From Mixophyes australis (Eukaryota > Chordata > Amphibia > Anura > Limnodynastidae), in the NCBI GenBank assembly GCA_036250195.1, contig JAVHZZ010000003.1, positions 328,562,194 through 328,626,193 of the forward strand: DNA of 64,000 nt, written 5' to 3'. Of this stretch, positions 1-12,344 are shown one piece after another. Below the pieces are notes generated by a model. The model searched no databases. It worked only from the letters and a program-made list of their open reading frames with translations, and had not been told where the DNA came from. Both the position numbers and the translations under genes were made by a program. Position 1 is the stretch's first letter; the number at the start of each line of letters is the position of its first letter.

Positions 1-1915
1 AATTTTTTACGTGTGTGTGTGGGGGGGTTAAAATGTAGCTTAAGTACTTATCACTGTATCAAACTGCAAATATGTTTGAGTTTAGGATTTGCTAGTTAAG
101 GGGCAATTTAACCTTGTCTAGTACCTTGAGTCATAAATTATTGGAGAGCTAAGTTGTCCATCCTATAAAAATCCTAGAGTAAGGAATCATTTTAGCTTGA
201 TGTTTAGCACTTGAAAGAGTAAAGATGAGGAGGAGTAAGGATAGCGAGTGGTCATGTGGAAATCAAATAAAACATATATTATTAAGATTGCTAAAATAAC
301 ATATATAGAAAATTGTAATGGCAATTTTGTGTCAACAAGATGTGGAAGGGTAAAATCTGTATTATGCAATTAAATAAAAGTAATGCCACAATTAGAACAA
401 TGGCTCCACTAAGATGTATTTCATAAAGTCTCAGTCAACCAGGTCAAAGAATTTTTTTGCAGTGGTTGAAAGCACAGTCAGACAATAAGTCCCCAAACTT
501 ACCATTGAAGTATGTCACTTACCTTTGTTGTATTATAACTCTCTTTTCTATAATATGTAAAATAGACTGAGTCTGAGTGAATGAGGTCATTAAGGTGGAT
601 TTGCAATCTGTTGGCCAGGATTCTTAATTATATATTTTATATAATGTACACATTAGGCAGCAGAAATACTCAGAGTGATCCCTTCCCTCGTTAGATATAA
701 TGATTATATGGGCTTCTAAGTATTAAAGGCAGGGCATGGAATTTTCTGGATAGCGATGAAGACTCTCACAAATCTGGAAGTGAACTCACTGAAAATCTTG
801 TAAAAAATGAAGGTGAACCTGTTAGGGGCTTGTCTCTTCCCAGAATACATCTTTTTCAGTTAATGAGTCTTAAAAAATTGAAATGTCCCCAAGGATAGTG
901 ATCCCCCCACAAACTCCAAAAATCTAGATATATTTGGAATTTGAATGGTACACCGTCACGAATGAATTGACCTTGGAGTGAATAGTAGTCATTACCGTAT
1001 AATCATGATATGCCCCCTTTAGTATAAAGATAACTGAATTGATAAGCAAGGAACCCACACCCTCAGCCTCTATTCACAGCTAGAGCACAACTCAGGATAA
1101 AATTTAAATATCATGGGTTAATTACTACCCTGGGAGCCTGAGTGGCTTTGAATCGTGCATCTTGTATAAGCTACACCCGGGCACCCTTTTTCCATAGATC
1201 TCAGAATACAATTGTCCTTCTTTACATGTATTTTACAGCTTTGAGGTTTAGGGAAGATAGTTGTAAGATGGTCATGGCATCAGTTCATGAAGACAACATT
1301 CCAATTGCAGGATCTGCAGTGCCCCAGGAAAGCAGTACGAACACCCCCAAAAGTTCTAAGTTGCAGAATCCTAATAGAGGGTTAGTGTTTTTGTTCAAAC
1401 CAGTTGTTTTGCAATACGTGGTGTGCCAATAAAAATATATAAATGTAAATTTTAAAAAAGCATGTCACCCACTAAACTGGAAATGCCCCAGAAATGCATA
1501 ATTTTCACTATTTGAAGCTCACTTGTCCTGCAACAGGATAGCTCATATTTACACCTGGTTGCAGAATAAGGTGCATTTTGGCATATAGCCTGCACTGAAC
1601 AAGAAATATATTGCACCTTCTACAGGCACTGCTATCTTATGCCTTAATCTATGTGCTAGGATACACAATGACACACAGCAAATTAGTATTTATCTGTAGC
1701 TGCACTTTTTGTGTAAGATTTGTGATCTACACATAGTGGACAAAACATAATGGAAAAAACTTGTTTGTTGAAGCTCTGTAGAGGTGTTGTGAATATATAT
1801 GTTTGTGGATGCAGTACACTATCTTAACTTGTGAAAGGCAATTAATGATGGCTGCACTTTAGATCTGCCCTGTGCCTTACTCCCCAATATTCATTTTCCC
1901 ACAATTATAAAACAC
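1..1915. other. AT-rich DNA, no recognised gene
   Basis: The stretch is AT-rich and I find no family I can name. A GT run followed by a G run lies near positions 10-27. The longest open frame (1142-1432, plus strand, 96 codons) has no recognisable domain and unremarkable composition, so I do not call it a gene. Confidence 0.6.
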
Positions 1916-1918
1916 TTC

Positions 1919-2220
1919 GGGCCTGAGAGCAAAGCATAAAAAAGGAGTAACATTTGCACCTGGGCAAAACCATGTTGCATTGGAGGGGGAGGTAAATTTA
2001 AAATGTGGGGACAGATTTATAGTTGGGGTAGGGCATGTCCTAGATCAACTTTAAATTTCAGTGTAATAATAAAGCTAGCAAGTATTTGTGTGCTAGATGA
2101 AAAAAAACAGCCAGTATTTAACTTATGTACAAAATAATAAACTAATTTGCACCCCTTGCATTGTAACATGGTTTGTCACAGAGAACATTTACTCCTTTTT
2201 TGCCTTAATAACTCAGGCCC
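1919..2220. mobile_element. MITE with GGGCCTGA termini, copy A (3-bp TSD)
   Basis: This is a non-autonomous DNA transposon of about 300 bp. It begins GGGCCTGAG and ends CTCAGGCCC, and is flanked on both sides by TTC (1916-1918 and 2221-2223), a 3-bp target-site duplication. The interior matches a second copy at 37940-38251 nearly base for base, including a block with ATGTTGCATTGGAGGGGGAG and a block around GGTAGGGCATGTCCTAG. The 3-bp duplication fits the PIF/Harbinger superfamily, but no transposase is present to confirm it. The longer element at 54749-55418 has similar termini and may be a relative. Confidence 0.8.
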
Positions 2221-2223
2221 TTC

Positions 2224-3689
2224 AACATTTGTGAAGCCAGTGTTAAATTACACCTATTTCAGCAGTTTCAAGCATGGATTTGTGTAGTAAAGTTCTGTAT
2301 GTTTTTTGATTGAACAAATCTTCTGTGGAGTAATATGCTAACCTGGACAGATAGGGGATGATATTAGATTCCATCTTGCAGGAGAGAATATTTAGTTCTG
2401 AAACTAGAGGAGATTGTGCATGCATGAATGTGTTCCTGATTTTGTTCAGTGCCAATGGTTTGTTTTGTGAAAAAAATATATCTCAAATTGGGAATGGATC
2501 TGAAATGATGGAACCTACAGTACCTTTTCAATAATTTCAACTAAACAATAAGACAATAAGGAGATATACAAACAAAACAAAACTAACCACCAGTAGGCAG
2601 TGCATTAAAAACGGTATAATGATTGTATTGTACAACATAGTTTGCATACTATGTTAGGGCAGAATTCATTTATGTCATGCATGTGAGTGTATTAAATATA
2701 TGGTACATTTTACAAAAATATGAAGTTGAATTTGATGAAAATAGGGGTGACATGAAAAACATGTATTTTGTATTATGACAATTTCTATTCTACTATATTT
2801 TATTGTACAGCATATTTGGAATACCTTCTTCTGCAATCATGTACTTCTAAATTAACTTGTCCAACCTAACAAATTATCTGTTAGATTCTGCTAACTAAAG
2901 AGTTGCAAGTGTAATGCTTATGCTAACCTTATATTTTATTCTATTATTATTAAAAATGGTCTGTTATAAATATTTCTTCTTGAAAACTTGATAAACTGAA
3001 ATAATAGTTTTACAGTGAGCAGTCAGGCTTAGTATAAAGCTTATAGACCTGACAAAATCTCTTGGATAAGACGGAAGCCTCATCATTCAGTTGCTTAGCA
3101 TCAACTACCTTTTGTAAATAGGACTGATGGAGCACAAAATGGTAAGACATAAGTCAATAGACTCATCTTATTCAGTGACACCAAATGAGAAGATGGTGAG
3201 TTATCAAATGAACCAAGTAGAAGAATATACCAAGTAATAGTAGCCTGAAGGACAGCTCAAGTGTGACACTGATTTTGGCCAAGTCAGTAAGTTATAAATT
3301 GATGAGCAGTGTACCTTTACAGTACAATGTAGCTATGTACAATAAACATCATTCATTTCAAAAGCATTTCAAATATTTATTTTATTTGTAATGAAAATAT
3401 AGACTTCAATACACTTTGTGTCATGGACCTTGCTTCAAGTCTTGAATTTAACTTAGTCCATTTCTTCAGATGTGATTTGATCATATAACTATTATATTTT
3501 GAGGAAAATCACTTTACTCACAAATAATTTTGTATTAAAAAATATTCATTTCAGATGCAAACTGGTCTCTTTGCAAAAGAGATTTTGTTGAAACTAGAAT
3601 GTTTATTTTGTGTCTTAATAAATATACATAAGTATTGTTTATAGAGTAAAAAAAATAATATAATAATGATTATGTACATCTTAATTATT
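2224..3689. other. AT-rich DNA, no recognised feature
   Basis: No repeat family, RNA gene or coding region is recognised. The composition is AT-rich and no tandem structure is visible. It may be old unique sequence. Confidence 0.5.
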
Positions 3690-3734
3690 ATACCAGAGAC
3701 GCCGCCTCCACTCCACTGAAACCGCCTGGGCAAA

Positions 3735-4865
3735 CTTACTAACGACCATCTCTCAGCTAAATCCATGGGTCACTTCTCCCTGCTCATCCTATTTGACTTC
3801 TCTGTGACCTTTGAAACTGTGAACCACCCCCTCCTTTTTTTTCAGACCCTTCTTTCTCTCTGCCTCTCTGGCTCGGTCCTTCCATGGTTCACCTTATACC
3901 TCGCCAACCACTCCTTCTGTTTTCAATCCTGATTCATCCTCCCCCTCCTCTGCCCTTCCTGTAGGAGTCCCTCAGGGCTCTGTTCTTGGCCCTCTATTTT
4001 TTTGGTGTACATTACCTGCTTGGGTGATTTTATCACTTCCTTTGGTGTCCTGTATCACCTTTATGTCGAGGACATTCAATTCTACATCTCTTCTTCTGAT
4101 TCCTCCCCTCCTCTCTCGTGTATCTGACTGCCTTTCCATCATCTCCTCTTGGATGTCCTCACGTTTTCTTAAAATCAACATTGCCAAAATGAACTCATTG
4201 TTTTCCCTCCTCCTAATTCTTCTTCTCATCTTGATCTCTCTATGACTGTTAACAACACCACCATCTCTTCTGTTCCCCAGCTCCACTGCCTGGGTGTCAC
4301 ACTTGACTCCTTCCTCTCCTATATTTAATCTCTTGTCAAATCCTGTCGCTTCCAACTACGCAAAATCGAACACATCCGGCCCTTCCTATCTCAGGATGCC
4401 ACCAAAACCATTATCCACACACTCATAATTTCCCATCTTGATTACTATAACCCACCTCTCCTCCCTTCATTCTAAACGCAATGTAGCAGCAAGATCCTGT
4501 CACACCACTTATCTTCTGCCTCCCCTCTCTGCCTTGCCTTACAGTGGTTCCCCACCCCCTACAGAATCCTTTTCAAACTCCTCACACCCACCTACAAGGT
4601 CTTCTCCCACTCCACTGCCCCATATATCTCCAACCTCCTCTCCATTCACACTCCCACATGTCCCCTACGATCAGCCAATGATTGTCACCTCTCCTTCACT
4701 CTGATCATCTCATCACACACCAGAATGCAAGACTTCTCCTGGGCTGCCCTCTTCCGCTGGAACGATCTCCCTCGCTCTATCCAACTGTCCCCTAATCTGT
4801 GCACCTTCAAACGGGCACTTAAAACTCATCTGTTCCTCAAATCCTACCAGCCATCCACCTAACCT
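3735..4865 (+). pseudogene. L2 LINE ORF2 remnant (reverse transcriptase to C-terminus)
   Basis: Conceptual translation with frame changes gives, in order: an LFDFSVTFETVNHPLL segment, equivalent to the D(L)SAAFDTVDH motif around the first catalytic Asp; a GVPQGSVLGPLFF motif; a degraded YVEDIQFY segment where the family has ADDTQ; CLGVTLDSFLSY; and the C-terminal WNDLPRSIQLSP and FKRALKTHLFL motifs ending in a stop near 4860. In the catalytic YxDD-type motif the first Asp is Glu, so polymerase function is lost. At least two frameshifts and stops interrupt the frame. The motif order and sequence support the L2 clade rather than CR1 or L1. Confidence 0.8.
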
Positions 4866-5058
4866 TCTCCATGCTTGATCTTCTTACTTTCCTCTTTCTC
4901 TGTCCCTCTACATGTTCCTCTTTTGCCTGATCCCCTCCACTAACTTCCGCTTCAGCCTGCTCTCACTTTGCCCTCGCTACAGTATGTAAGCTCTTACCTC
5001 AAGACCAGTTCTTTTCCCCCAGCTTCACTGTACTAGCTATGTTTGGAGCTATTGGAGT

Positions 5059-5353
5059 CAGGGGCGGATCCAGAACTTAATTGTACCGGGGGCGATTTAA
5101 AGGGGGGGCGATTTAGCCCCACCCCCTTTTTGACACCTAAGGCTGCCAACGGCTGCACACTATGTGCAGGTCCGTTCGGCAGTGAGAGTTAGGGAGAGAG
5201 TCCTGCCCGGCTGCTCTGATTGTGTCAATCAGAGCAGTTGGGCAGGACTCTCTCCCTAACTCTCTCTGCCGAACGGACCTGCACATAGTGTGCAGCCACC
5301 GGCAGCAAGCCCCTGCTAGGGGGGGCGATCGGCCCCCCTTGGATCCGCCACTG
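5059..5353. mobile_element. Palindromic hAT-like MITE nested in L2 LINE
   Basis: The element starts CAGGGGCGGATCC and ends GGATCCGCCACTG. It is almost entirely one inverted repeat centred near 5224: the arms around CTATGTGCAGGTCCGTTCGG (left) and their complement (right) pair for about 70 bp with few mismatches. It would fold into a long hairpin. CAG...CTG termini and long TIRs suggest a hAT origin, but the flanks ATTGGAGT and ATTTTGAT are not a clean 8-bp duplication, so superfamily is inferred. Confidence 0.7.
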
Positions 5354-5420
5354 ATTTTGATGTTTTGTACTGTTTTACCTTGTATGGTCAACTGTTTGTA
5401 TTGAATAATAATAATAACAA

Positions 5421-5798
5421 TATTATAAAAAAAAGCTGTAAAATATTTCAATTTAATTTTACTATTTATTTTCTGAAAAAAGTTGATTTTTAGTTTTACA
5501 TTTTACCACAAAGTAACAATACAAAGAGGCACAACAAATCAGTGCATAAGTAAGATAAACAAAATTACTTAGAATATAAAACAGGTAATTTAAACAAAAG
5601 TGTCTTTATTTAATGCAGTAAAGCAATAAATAAATAGGAATTTTAAAAGTTCTGCTCAGTGTCAGGGATGTTCAACAAGGGCAGCACCTAGACAGACAAT
5701 TGGAAGGAAAAAGTGTGTAGGTTTGTTCGGTAATTTCAGATATTACCCAAGGATGCAGTAATGGTGTTACAGAAAGCAACCAGCAACACATATGTGCA
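5421..5798. other. AT-rich DNA, no recognised feature
   Basis: AT-rich spacer between the L2 tail and the next hAT element. No gene or repeat is recognised. Confidence 0.5.
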
Positions 5799-5806
5799 AC
5801 ATCAAG

Positions 5807-6265
5807 CAGGGCCCTCTTAACAACATTTGGGGCCCCCGGGCAAAGCAGTGCACCGGGGCCCCTATATATATATATATATAAAAAAAAATGATTATATATA
5901 TATGGGCCCTGCAGCCCAGGGAGCCCGTCAGAGGCAGCTAAAAAAAAAAGTTCCTGAAAAAAAGAAGAAGAAAATACTTACCTTGCTCTCAGCTGGCGAT
6001 CCGGCTCCCTCCCTGGTCTCCTCCTCCGTGCTGCGCTCCGCAATGGATGTCGGGCGGGCGTGATGACGTCACGCCCGACATGCACTGCGAGCACCGCACG
6101 GAGGAGGAGACCAGTGAGGGAGCTGGATCGCCAGTTGAGAGCAAGGTAAGTATTTTCTTCTTCTTTTTTTCAGGAACTTTTTTTTTTAGCTGCCTCTGAC
6201 GGGCCCCCTGGGCTGCAGGGCCCCCGGGCACCTGCCCATCGTGCCCTATGGAAGAGACGGCCCTG
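5807..6265. mobile_element. hAT MITE, CAGGGCC family, copy 1
   Basis: The termini are CAGGGCCCTC and GACGGCCCTG. The flanks ACATCAAG (5799-5806) and ACATCAGG (6266-6273) form an 8-bp target-site duplication with one mismatch, diagnostic of hAT. The interior is a long imperfect palindrome built from purine-rich AAGAAGAAGAAAATACTTAC and GC-rich arms around ATGTCGGGCG, with a short TA repeat at the left. A second copy in the opposite orientation lies at 58281-58858. Several short open frames fall in the palindrome and are not genes. No transposase is present. Confidence 0.9.
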
Positions 6266-6273
6266 ACATCAGG

Positions 6274-7630
6274 ACATGTTCACTAGGTCATATACAAATG
6301 CAAGAGCATCAGAACAATTTGCTAAATGTCTTGAGTATTATTTGCAACCTAGCAAGTATCATTGGAAAGGGTCCATTTCCTAGGATAATTGTGAATTTAG
6401 CATGGTCCTTATGCTATGTTACCATGCTATGGTGACTGGAGTAAGATAAGTGCTAGTAAAATAATAAAACTGCCCATGGATTTTAAATTTAATTACCACG
6501 CTTTTGTATTTTACACAACAATTGTAATCCTATTAAATGTTTTACAATTACCTATGTAGCTGTGATTTACAGGCGGTTGGGGGAGGGACATGTAGGGTCT
6601 ACTACCTGGCAACAGTTTACAATAATACTCAAAAGACCATTCAAAGTTGGAGTTTATAGGCTATTATTGAAAAGGCGATCATGTATCTTTTATACCTGAA
6701 ATTTACCCCTAAATGCATGTATATTATCATATGTAAATACAATATATGTAAAATACAACAAAATCCATTCATACTAGCATATTCCGTTACTATTATTTAT
6801 ATTTTTTGTTTTATCCATGTAGGTTTTGACAGCGCTGACAATCATTTTTTGTCCCATCTTTTCATCCTCTTTCTGTCTATGCTCATTTTCCTGTCCTATC
6901 TATCTATCCTGCCAATTACGCAGGCTCTGTCCCTCTGAAATGTGAGTTGAGGTGGCATATTCCCTGCTCTTAGCCTTTCAGTCTAGTGTCTCTATAAGAC
7001 ATCATTATTCTTTTCAGCATTGGTACGTGTGTAACATTCACAGCTAAGACATTTATTCTTTTGCTGCTTAATAAAATTCATACAATGGAACATGAATTGG
7101 ATTAATATTTCATCCCTTAAACTTGTTAAAATAGTTAGCAATGTTTTAAAAACATGTAAACTATGAATTTACAGTTGGAAAAGGCAAAACATTTTATTGT
7201 AAATAAGATCAAATTGTGTAAATAAAACTAATTAAACATTGTGATTTTACACAACTAAAAAGTCAATTATATTATTATATTATTGACAAGATCAACCAAT
7301 GCCAACTGTTTAATAGGTAAAAATATGAGTGAAATATAAATGGGCTAAATTAATTGTCTGCTATTAGGGACATATAAAAGTGATCCTTACATCAACCCAT
7401 ATAACTGATAATACAGTGCATATAATCATAATACATTATCATTTTCTGATTCAGTACTACATATGCCCAATAACGCTTATTTATAATTATGGTATTTAAG
7501 TACAATGTTTTTCTCTGCTAGCATTTCCTACCTAAAGCTAGAGGCATATGTATGAGACTCCTCTAGAAAATGTGGCCCCTGACACATTAGTGTTTTGAAC
7601 GCTGTTTCTGTAACAATGGCACAGTCATCA
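6274..7630. other. AT-rich DNA, no recognised feature
   Basis: No family or gene is recognised. The sequence is AT-rich and not tandemly repetitive. Confidence 0.5.
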
Positions 7631-7631
7631 A

Positions 7632-7705
7632 CACCAGCGCCCAACCTTTTTTTATCTGGGACCCCAAGTGTCAGTGTGCTATTAGTCCGTGACCCAAAGT
7701 GACAG
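7632..7705 (+). mobile_element. Possible hAT terminal fragment
   Basis: The block CAGCGCCCAACCTTTTTTTA followed by a GGGACCCC segment resembles the left terminus of a common vertebrate hAT family (CAGNGNTTCCCAACCTTTTT...GGGACCCC). No right end or target duplication was found, so this is a weak assignment based on remembered family appearance. Confidence 0.35.
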
Positions 7706-7734
7706 TGTTCCGTTGTTCTAGAACCCAAAAGACT

Positions 7735-7772
7735 GATATTCAATCAGTTCCCAATAGAACTGATTGAATATC
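7735..7772. repeat. Perfect 16-bp hairpin
   Basis: GATATTCAATCAGTTC (7735-7750) is followed by a 6-nt loop and its exact reverse complement (7757-7772). No poly-T run or transcript context makes it a terminator. It may be the centre of a small palindromic MITE. Confidence 0.8.
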
Positions 7773-8276
7773 TGATGTTGAAAGAACCTCCTTGGATAGA
7801 TCAAATTAATTTAAACCGATGACTGATCTACTTGTTCTTCTGGGAGAAAATCCACACATGTAAGGTTAAGAAGGCCAAAAAATAATTTTGAATGAGTGAT
7901 CAATACAAAAACTTACATTTTTAAAGGCATCATTCTACCAATGTTTGGGGGATGCGTGGGGGAAATTGATGTAGCATCCACTCTAAAAAATTAGATATTT
8001 GCACAACCCACTTTGTCTTTTACTGTGCCATTATTCCTCAACAAGTATTTCCACTTCAAATCTTTGATGTGCTGTAGCCTTTTAAATTCATAGAGAACTA
8101 TGCTAAAACTACATAAGATGGCAGGTTATTTATTAAACAGCTATGGTAAAATTGTATTGCGCATGGTGCATTACCTTAAACATGACATACTCTTTATATA
8201 AATCTCTTGAACGTATGAGCATGTAAATACCTGTAACCCATTTATTTGTGTGGCATAAACACTGAAATAGAAAAAC
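7773..8276. other. No recognised feature
   Basis: Unclassified AT-rich sequence up to the TSD of the next hAT element. Confidence 0.5.
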
Positions 8277-8284
8277 CTCTACAG

Positions 8285-8662
8285 CAGTGTTTCCAATATC
8301 CAGTCCTCAGGACCCCTAACACTGCAGGTTTTCCAGTCACAGGTGAAATAATTGGGTAGGGTACGTCTTAACTACGAGGATAATTCCGACACACATGAGA
8401 CCTACAAAAAAATACACAGACATACCTGAAGAACGATGACCCAGATTTCCAATGGCACCGGCATGCTGACAATCCTTTTTTTTTTTTCTGTGTAGGTCTC
8501 ATGCGTGTCGGATTTATCACGATTACCACCAAAATAATTATACCACCTGTGGATCTGTTACAATGTGTCAGTCAGTAATGAACTATCTGCTGTGCTTCAG
8601 CAGAGAGATATGTAAAACAAGCACTGTTATGGGTCACTGAGGACGAGGTTTTGGAAACACTG
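8285..8662. mobile_element. hAT MITE, CAGTGTTTCC family, with nested insertion
   Basis: The termini CAGTGTTTCC and GGAAACACTG are exact inverted repeats. Both flanks carry CTCTACAG (8277-8284 and 8663-8670), a perfect 8-bp target-site duplication that defines a hAT element. Removing a second element at 8354-8531 leaves a parent of about 190 bp, in which GTGAAATAATT rejoins ATACCACCTGTGG. No transposase is encoded. Confidence 0.93.
8354..8531. mobile_element. Palindromic MITE nested in the hAT MITE
   Basis: The insertion is bounded by AAATAATT on both sides (8346-8353 and 8532-8539), an 8-bp duplication of the host element. Its arms pair: CCGACACACATGAGACCTAC on the left against GTAGGTCTCATGCGTGTCGG on the right. 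The outermost bases are diverged, so the exact ends carry a 1-2 base uncertainty. The 8-bp duplication again suggests hAT. Confidence 0.75.
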
Positions 8663-8670
8663 CTCTACAG

Positions 8671-9420
8671 CATTTTTTTAAAGAGTAATAAGCTCAATTT
8701 TGGATATTAAGAAATATTAAAACATGTGATTTTAATGAGTTAATCAAGATGCTTGGAACCACTTATATGTTTTTAATCCATTCAATCTGCCCAGTTTACT
8801 TCCAGATTCATAATTTAGAGAAAGCCGAAAAAAACAAACAAATCTACATTAAGGTTTGGTGCTTCTCTATCTTGCATTACTCGGGTGACACAGAAACCAG
8901 AGCTTGTAGGATTGACATTTTAACAGAAATAATACGTACAGTTTGTAAATTGTGAGATTCATACATAGGAGCACTGCCAGCAAGTCTACCTGGCATGCTA
9001 TGTTGTTTCATTAAGGATTTTTGTCCTATATCAGATTCCCTTTGTAAACTGTCTTAGAAATGGGATGGGGAGGTTATAACGGTTTATGATGGAAAGGGGA
9101 GTAATACAAATATTCATATTACTTTTTAACAAAGCTGTAGTGAAAACACAGGTCAGGGGAAAAAAAACTATTACACCTTGGTGCTTCATTTATGAAATGT
9201 CTATATTTGGTTTGGGATTTCTTGAAAGATACCTCCTAATTTGTCAGACATTCCAGTGGTATGAATAATGAAAATACAGCTTAAGGTACAACAAAGCACT
9301 TCTCACTGGGTGACTAAATATACTGGATATGAGGATGGGGAACAGCTTATCCTTATATCCATCTCCGATGGGTGGTTCTGTTAGATCAGCAACAGTATGA
9401 TTGCATTTTTATGGTTTTCA
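8671..9420. other. AT-rich DNA, no recognised feature
   Basis: No repeat or gene is recognised. Open frames at 8749-8955 and 9086-9268 are short, have no domain and are likely chance. Confidence 0.5.
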
Positions 9421-9439
9421 GATATCTAATAGCTTCTTC

Positions 9440-9860
9440 CTGTCATTTTCTGAATGACTGAATAAGGTTTTGCCCTCTGGGAACTAGCACAGCGTCACAC
9501 AAAACAGAAAATGACTTGAATCTATGTAATTGACTGATCGGCTTGGTCTTAATTGTTCTCTTAATTAGCTGAAATAGTGACTACATCTGGGAAGAGATCA
9601 CAGTATTGGTAAACAGCTCCACCTTCAAGCTCTTTTTAATGCCTCTTGGAAATGTGACAGCAGGCTCCTAACACATTTGTTTCTCCAGTGAGACAGACAG
9701 CTGCCAATTTTTTTAGCCCCAAACTCCTTTGCTCTCATCATGTGATCTGTCACTTTATTCTCTGGGAGACATGGAGTCCAACTGTTTGTTCTTAAACAAA
9801 TTAAGTTTTAATATGCCAAAGCCAGCTTTAAGTGGCTGCTTGAATGGAATGAAAACAAAA
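9440..9860. promoter_or_regulatory. Candidate conserved non-coding element
   Basis: This stretch differs from its surroundings: balanced composition, no repeat family, no long open frame, and clustered homeodomain-type cores, for example TCTTAATTGTTCTCTTAATT and TTAATTAGCTGAAAT near 9545-9575. It also has an ordered look (ACATCTGGGAAGAGATCACA) typical of vertebrate developmental enhancers. This is pattern recognition, not alignment: conservation cannot be tested here. It could equally be unique intronic or intergenic sequence. Confidence 0.3.
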
Positions 9861-11225
9861 GGAGGTTGGTTAGTTAAATTCTAGATATTAAGTGAACCTG
9901 CTGTGGATTGAAAATGACTATATAATTATGCACACAAATAAGCCCAAATAATCGATGTCATGTGGTAATGGAAACTTGTATGAAACACATTATGTCATCA
10001 AGATGTGAAAGGTATGGACATATTTTATTTTGCTGAATGTTAACAGGTTTAAATAATTTCTGAGAGCATTAGCAGTTCCTCACTAAATACATAGCAACTG
10101 AAGGATACATAGACGTTTTAGTAAGTTTATCTGACACAAAGATCTGAAGCAGTACATGATGGCATGTAGAAAATATGCACCATTGTGACATGTTGGCTGT
10201 ATTGTACAGGATATATGGTATGTAACAGATTCATGGATGGAGGGCACTGGACAAAAAATGAAATTAAAAGCAAAAATGAAATAAAAAAAAAAGTCAAGTT
10301 ATCTTTTTATGGCTTATGTAGTAAAGTAAAAGATTCACTTACAATGAAGTAATTCACATGCAGGGCATTTCACCATACCGATAGCAACATGTTCCAATTG
10401 ATTAGGTGCGTGTATCCTTCAATCAATCAGCAAATAGTGAAATCAATTAATAATGTCATAAAAATAACATAATAAAAAAGTAGAAGAAAATACGAAAATA
10501 GAAAAATATAAGGAATATTTATTTATATAAACAATCATTTATTAACATTAAAAATCAAATTCATAATTAAAACCACTTGAAATCCTGGTGTCAATGTTAT
10601 CTATACAATATGTTTCCCTTTTGCGGAGGATAGAGCATATGTTTCCACCTGTCCAACACCTGTAGAAGACGACAGTATGAAAAATGTAATAGGAATATAA
10701 GTGAATGGAATGTTAACAATGAAGGCGGTAGAAGAAGTGGTGGTATGGCAGTATACACCCCCATTTCTACCACTGCACATAAGTTTATAAAGTTTACAGA
10801 TTATTGAACATCTCCTCAATAATATATGTTTAATTTACAGTTTATAAGGGAGCATTGTGATCAGTGTTTACTTTGAAAGAGTTTTTATGCTAATTAGACT
10901 GTATATAAGTCACAGTATGAAATGCCTAAGGGGTCTAGTTGCTATTTATGTCCAGTGTACTGCGATAGGAAACAATTTGTGTATGTATAACACTGCAATG
11001 CACAATGTTGTATTTACTAAAACTTACCTTGCCTGTGATGTACTTCTCCTCTAGGACAGAGGATGGGACTTTGCATCCTATCACTGCTGTGATGGTCCTA
11101 CGTGATCCTCCTGATGATCATTTGTGCTTGTGCCTGCAAAATATCAAGACATGCACACCTGAATTTATGCAAAAGTCTCCGGCTGCATAAATGTATATCT
11201 ATAGGGACTCTGCACAATTGGACGA
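9861..11225. other. AT-rich DNA, no recognised feature
   Basis: No gene is recognised. An unbroken A-rich patch lies near 10260-10290. The minus-strand open frame 10601-10819 has no recognisable domain. Confidence 0.5.
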
Positions 11226-11609
11226 CTAACGGCCAGCGTCGGACTGGCCCACTGGGATACCGGAAAAATCACGGGTGAGCCACGCTGCCTTACGGCCACA
11301 CCCCCTTTTAAAAGTGGACGGAGCTGCCCTTGGGGACCCATTGTCCGCACTAGGGAGCCCGCTGTCATCCCCGGCGTCCCTGCTGCTTCAAATGCGATCC
11401 CAGGTGCGATCGCATTTGAAAGTTGACTGGCTGTCATCTTTCAAATACAGTCGCAGCTGCGATCATGCAACCCACCCCCACCCCCTGTCAGCTGATTGCC
11501 TGCGGCAGGAGCATCAGAAGTAGAGGAGCATCAAGGAGCAGAGAGGCTTCTACAATCAACATATGGGTAAGTAGCTTTCAGCCACTTGTTTATATTTTTT
11601 GTACTATCA

Positions 11610-11611
<2 letters not shown>

Positions 11612-11691
<80 letters not shown>

Positions 11692-11782
11692 TATTTATGT
11701 GTCATATATATATATATATAGATAAAAAATATATAGATATAGATATATAGATATAGATATATATATATATATATAGATATGA
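11612..11782. repeat. (TA)n/(TATG)n microsatellite
   Basis: Nearly pure TA with interspersed TG and GA units. The open frames over it encode Tyr-Ile runs on either strand and are artefacts of the repeat. Confidence 0.95.
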
Positions 11783-12344
11783 ATTGGGCGGCACTATTGC
11801 AGGCACAATATGAATTGGGGACACTATAGAGTGGCATTTGTGAATTTTTGGTACTACTGCGTGGCATAACATAGCACTACTGTGTGGGATAACATTGGGG
11901 GCTCTCCTGTGTGGGATAATATTGTTTGGGGGCACTACTGTGTGACATATGGGGGCTGACTATACTAAACTATATGTGGGCTGCCACTCTATACTAAACT
12001 ATAGGGAGGGGGGCTGCACAGAGAACACTATAGGGGAGGGGTGATGGGACCTTTAATTTAATGCTGAGGTGGTTTGGGTCTATAATTAAATGTGGGTGTA
12101 GGGAGGAGGGCTATCTATTAAATGTGAATATTATTTAATGCTGGGAATGGTTGTGGGAAATGGATGTATTAAATGTAAATGCTATTAATTTATTGCTGGG
12201 GCTGTTTGGAGGGAGGGTATCAACTTTATTTATTAAATGGGAATACTATTAATTTAATGTTGGGGCTGGAGTATTAATTGTGGGCCCTATTTATTTAATG
12301 CCGGGGCTGGTTGGAATTTTCTAAATGTACCCATTATTTTTTCC

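Larger units (their letters stand above)
3690..5420 (+). mobile_element. L2-clade LINE, 5'-truncated, interrupted by a MITE
   Basis: This is the 3' part of an L2-clade non-LTR retrotransposon on the plus strand. It enters within the reverse transcriptase domain, continues through the C-terminal region, and ends in a short AATAATAATAAT tail at about 5403-5420. Pyrimidine-rich coding sequence with very few purine blocks is typical of vertebrate L2 copies. The 3' UTR is split by a palindromic MITE at 5059-5353: the sequence before it (TTTGGAGCTATTGGAGT) and after it (ATTTTGATGTTTTGTACTG) reads as one L2 tail. The 5' end is truncated at about 3690, which is usual for LINE insertions. Confidence 0.85.

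Noticed and set aside
3972..4355. 127-codon minus-strand open frame
   Set aside because: Antisense of the L2 reverse transcriptase region; Arg/Glu-rich only because the sense strand is pyrimidine-rich.
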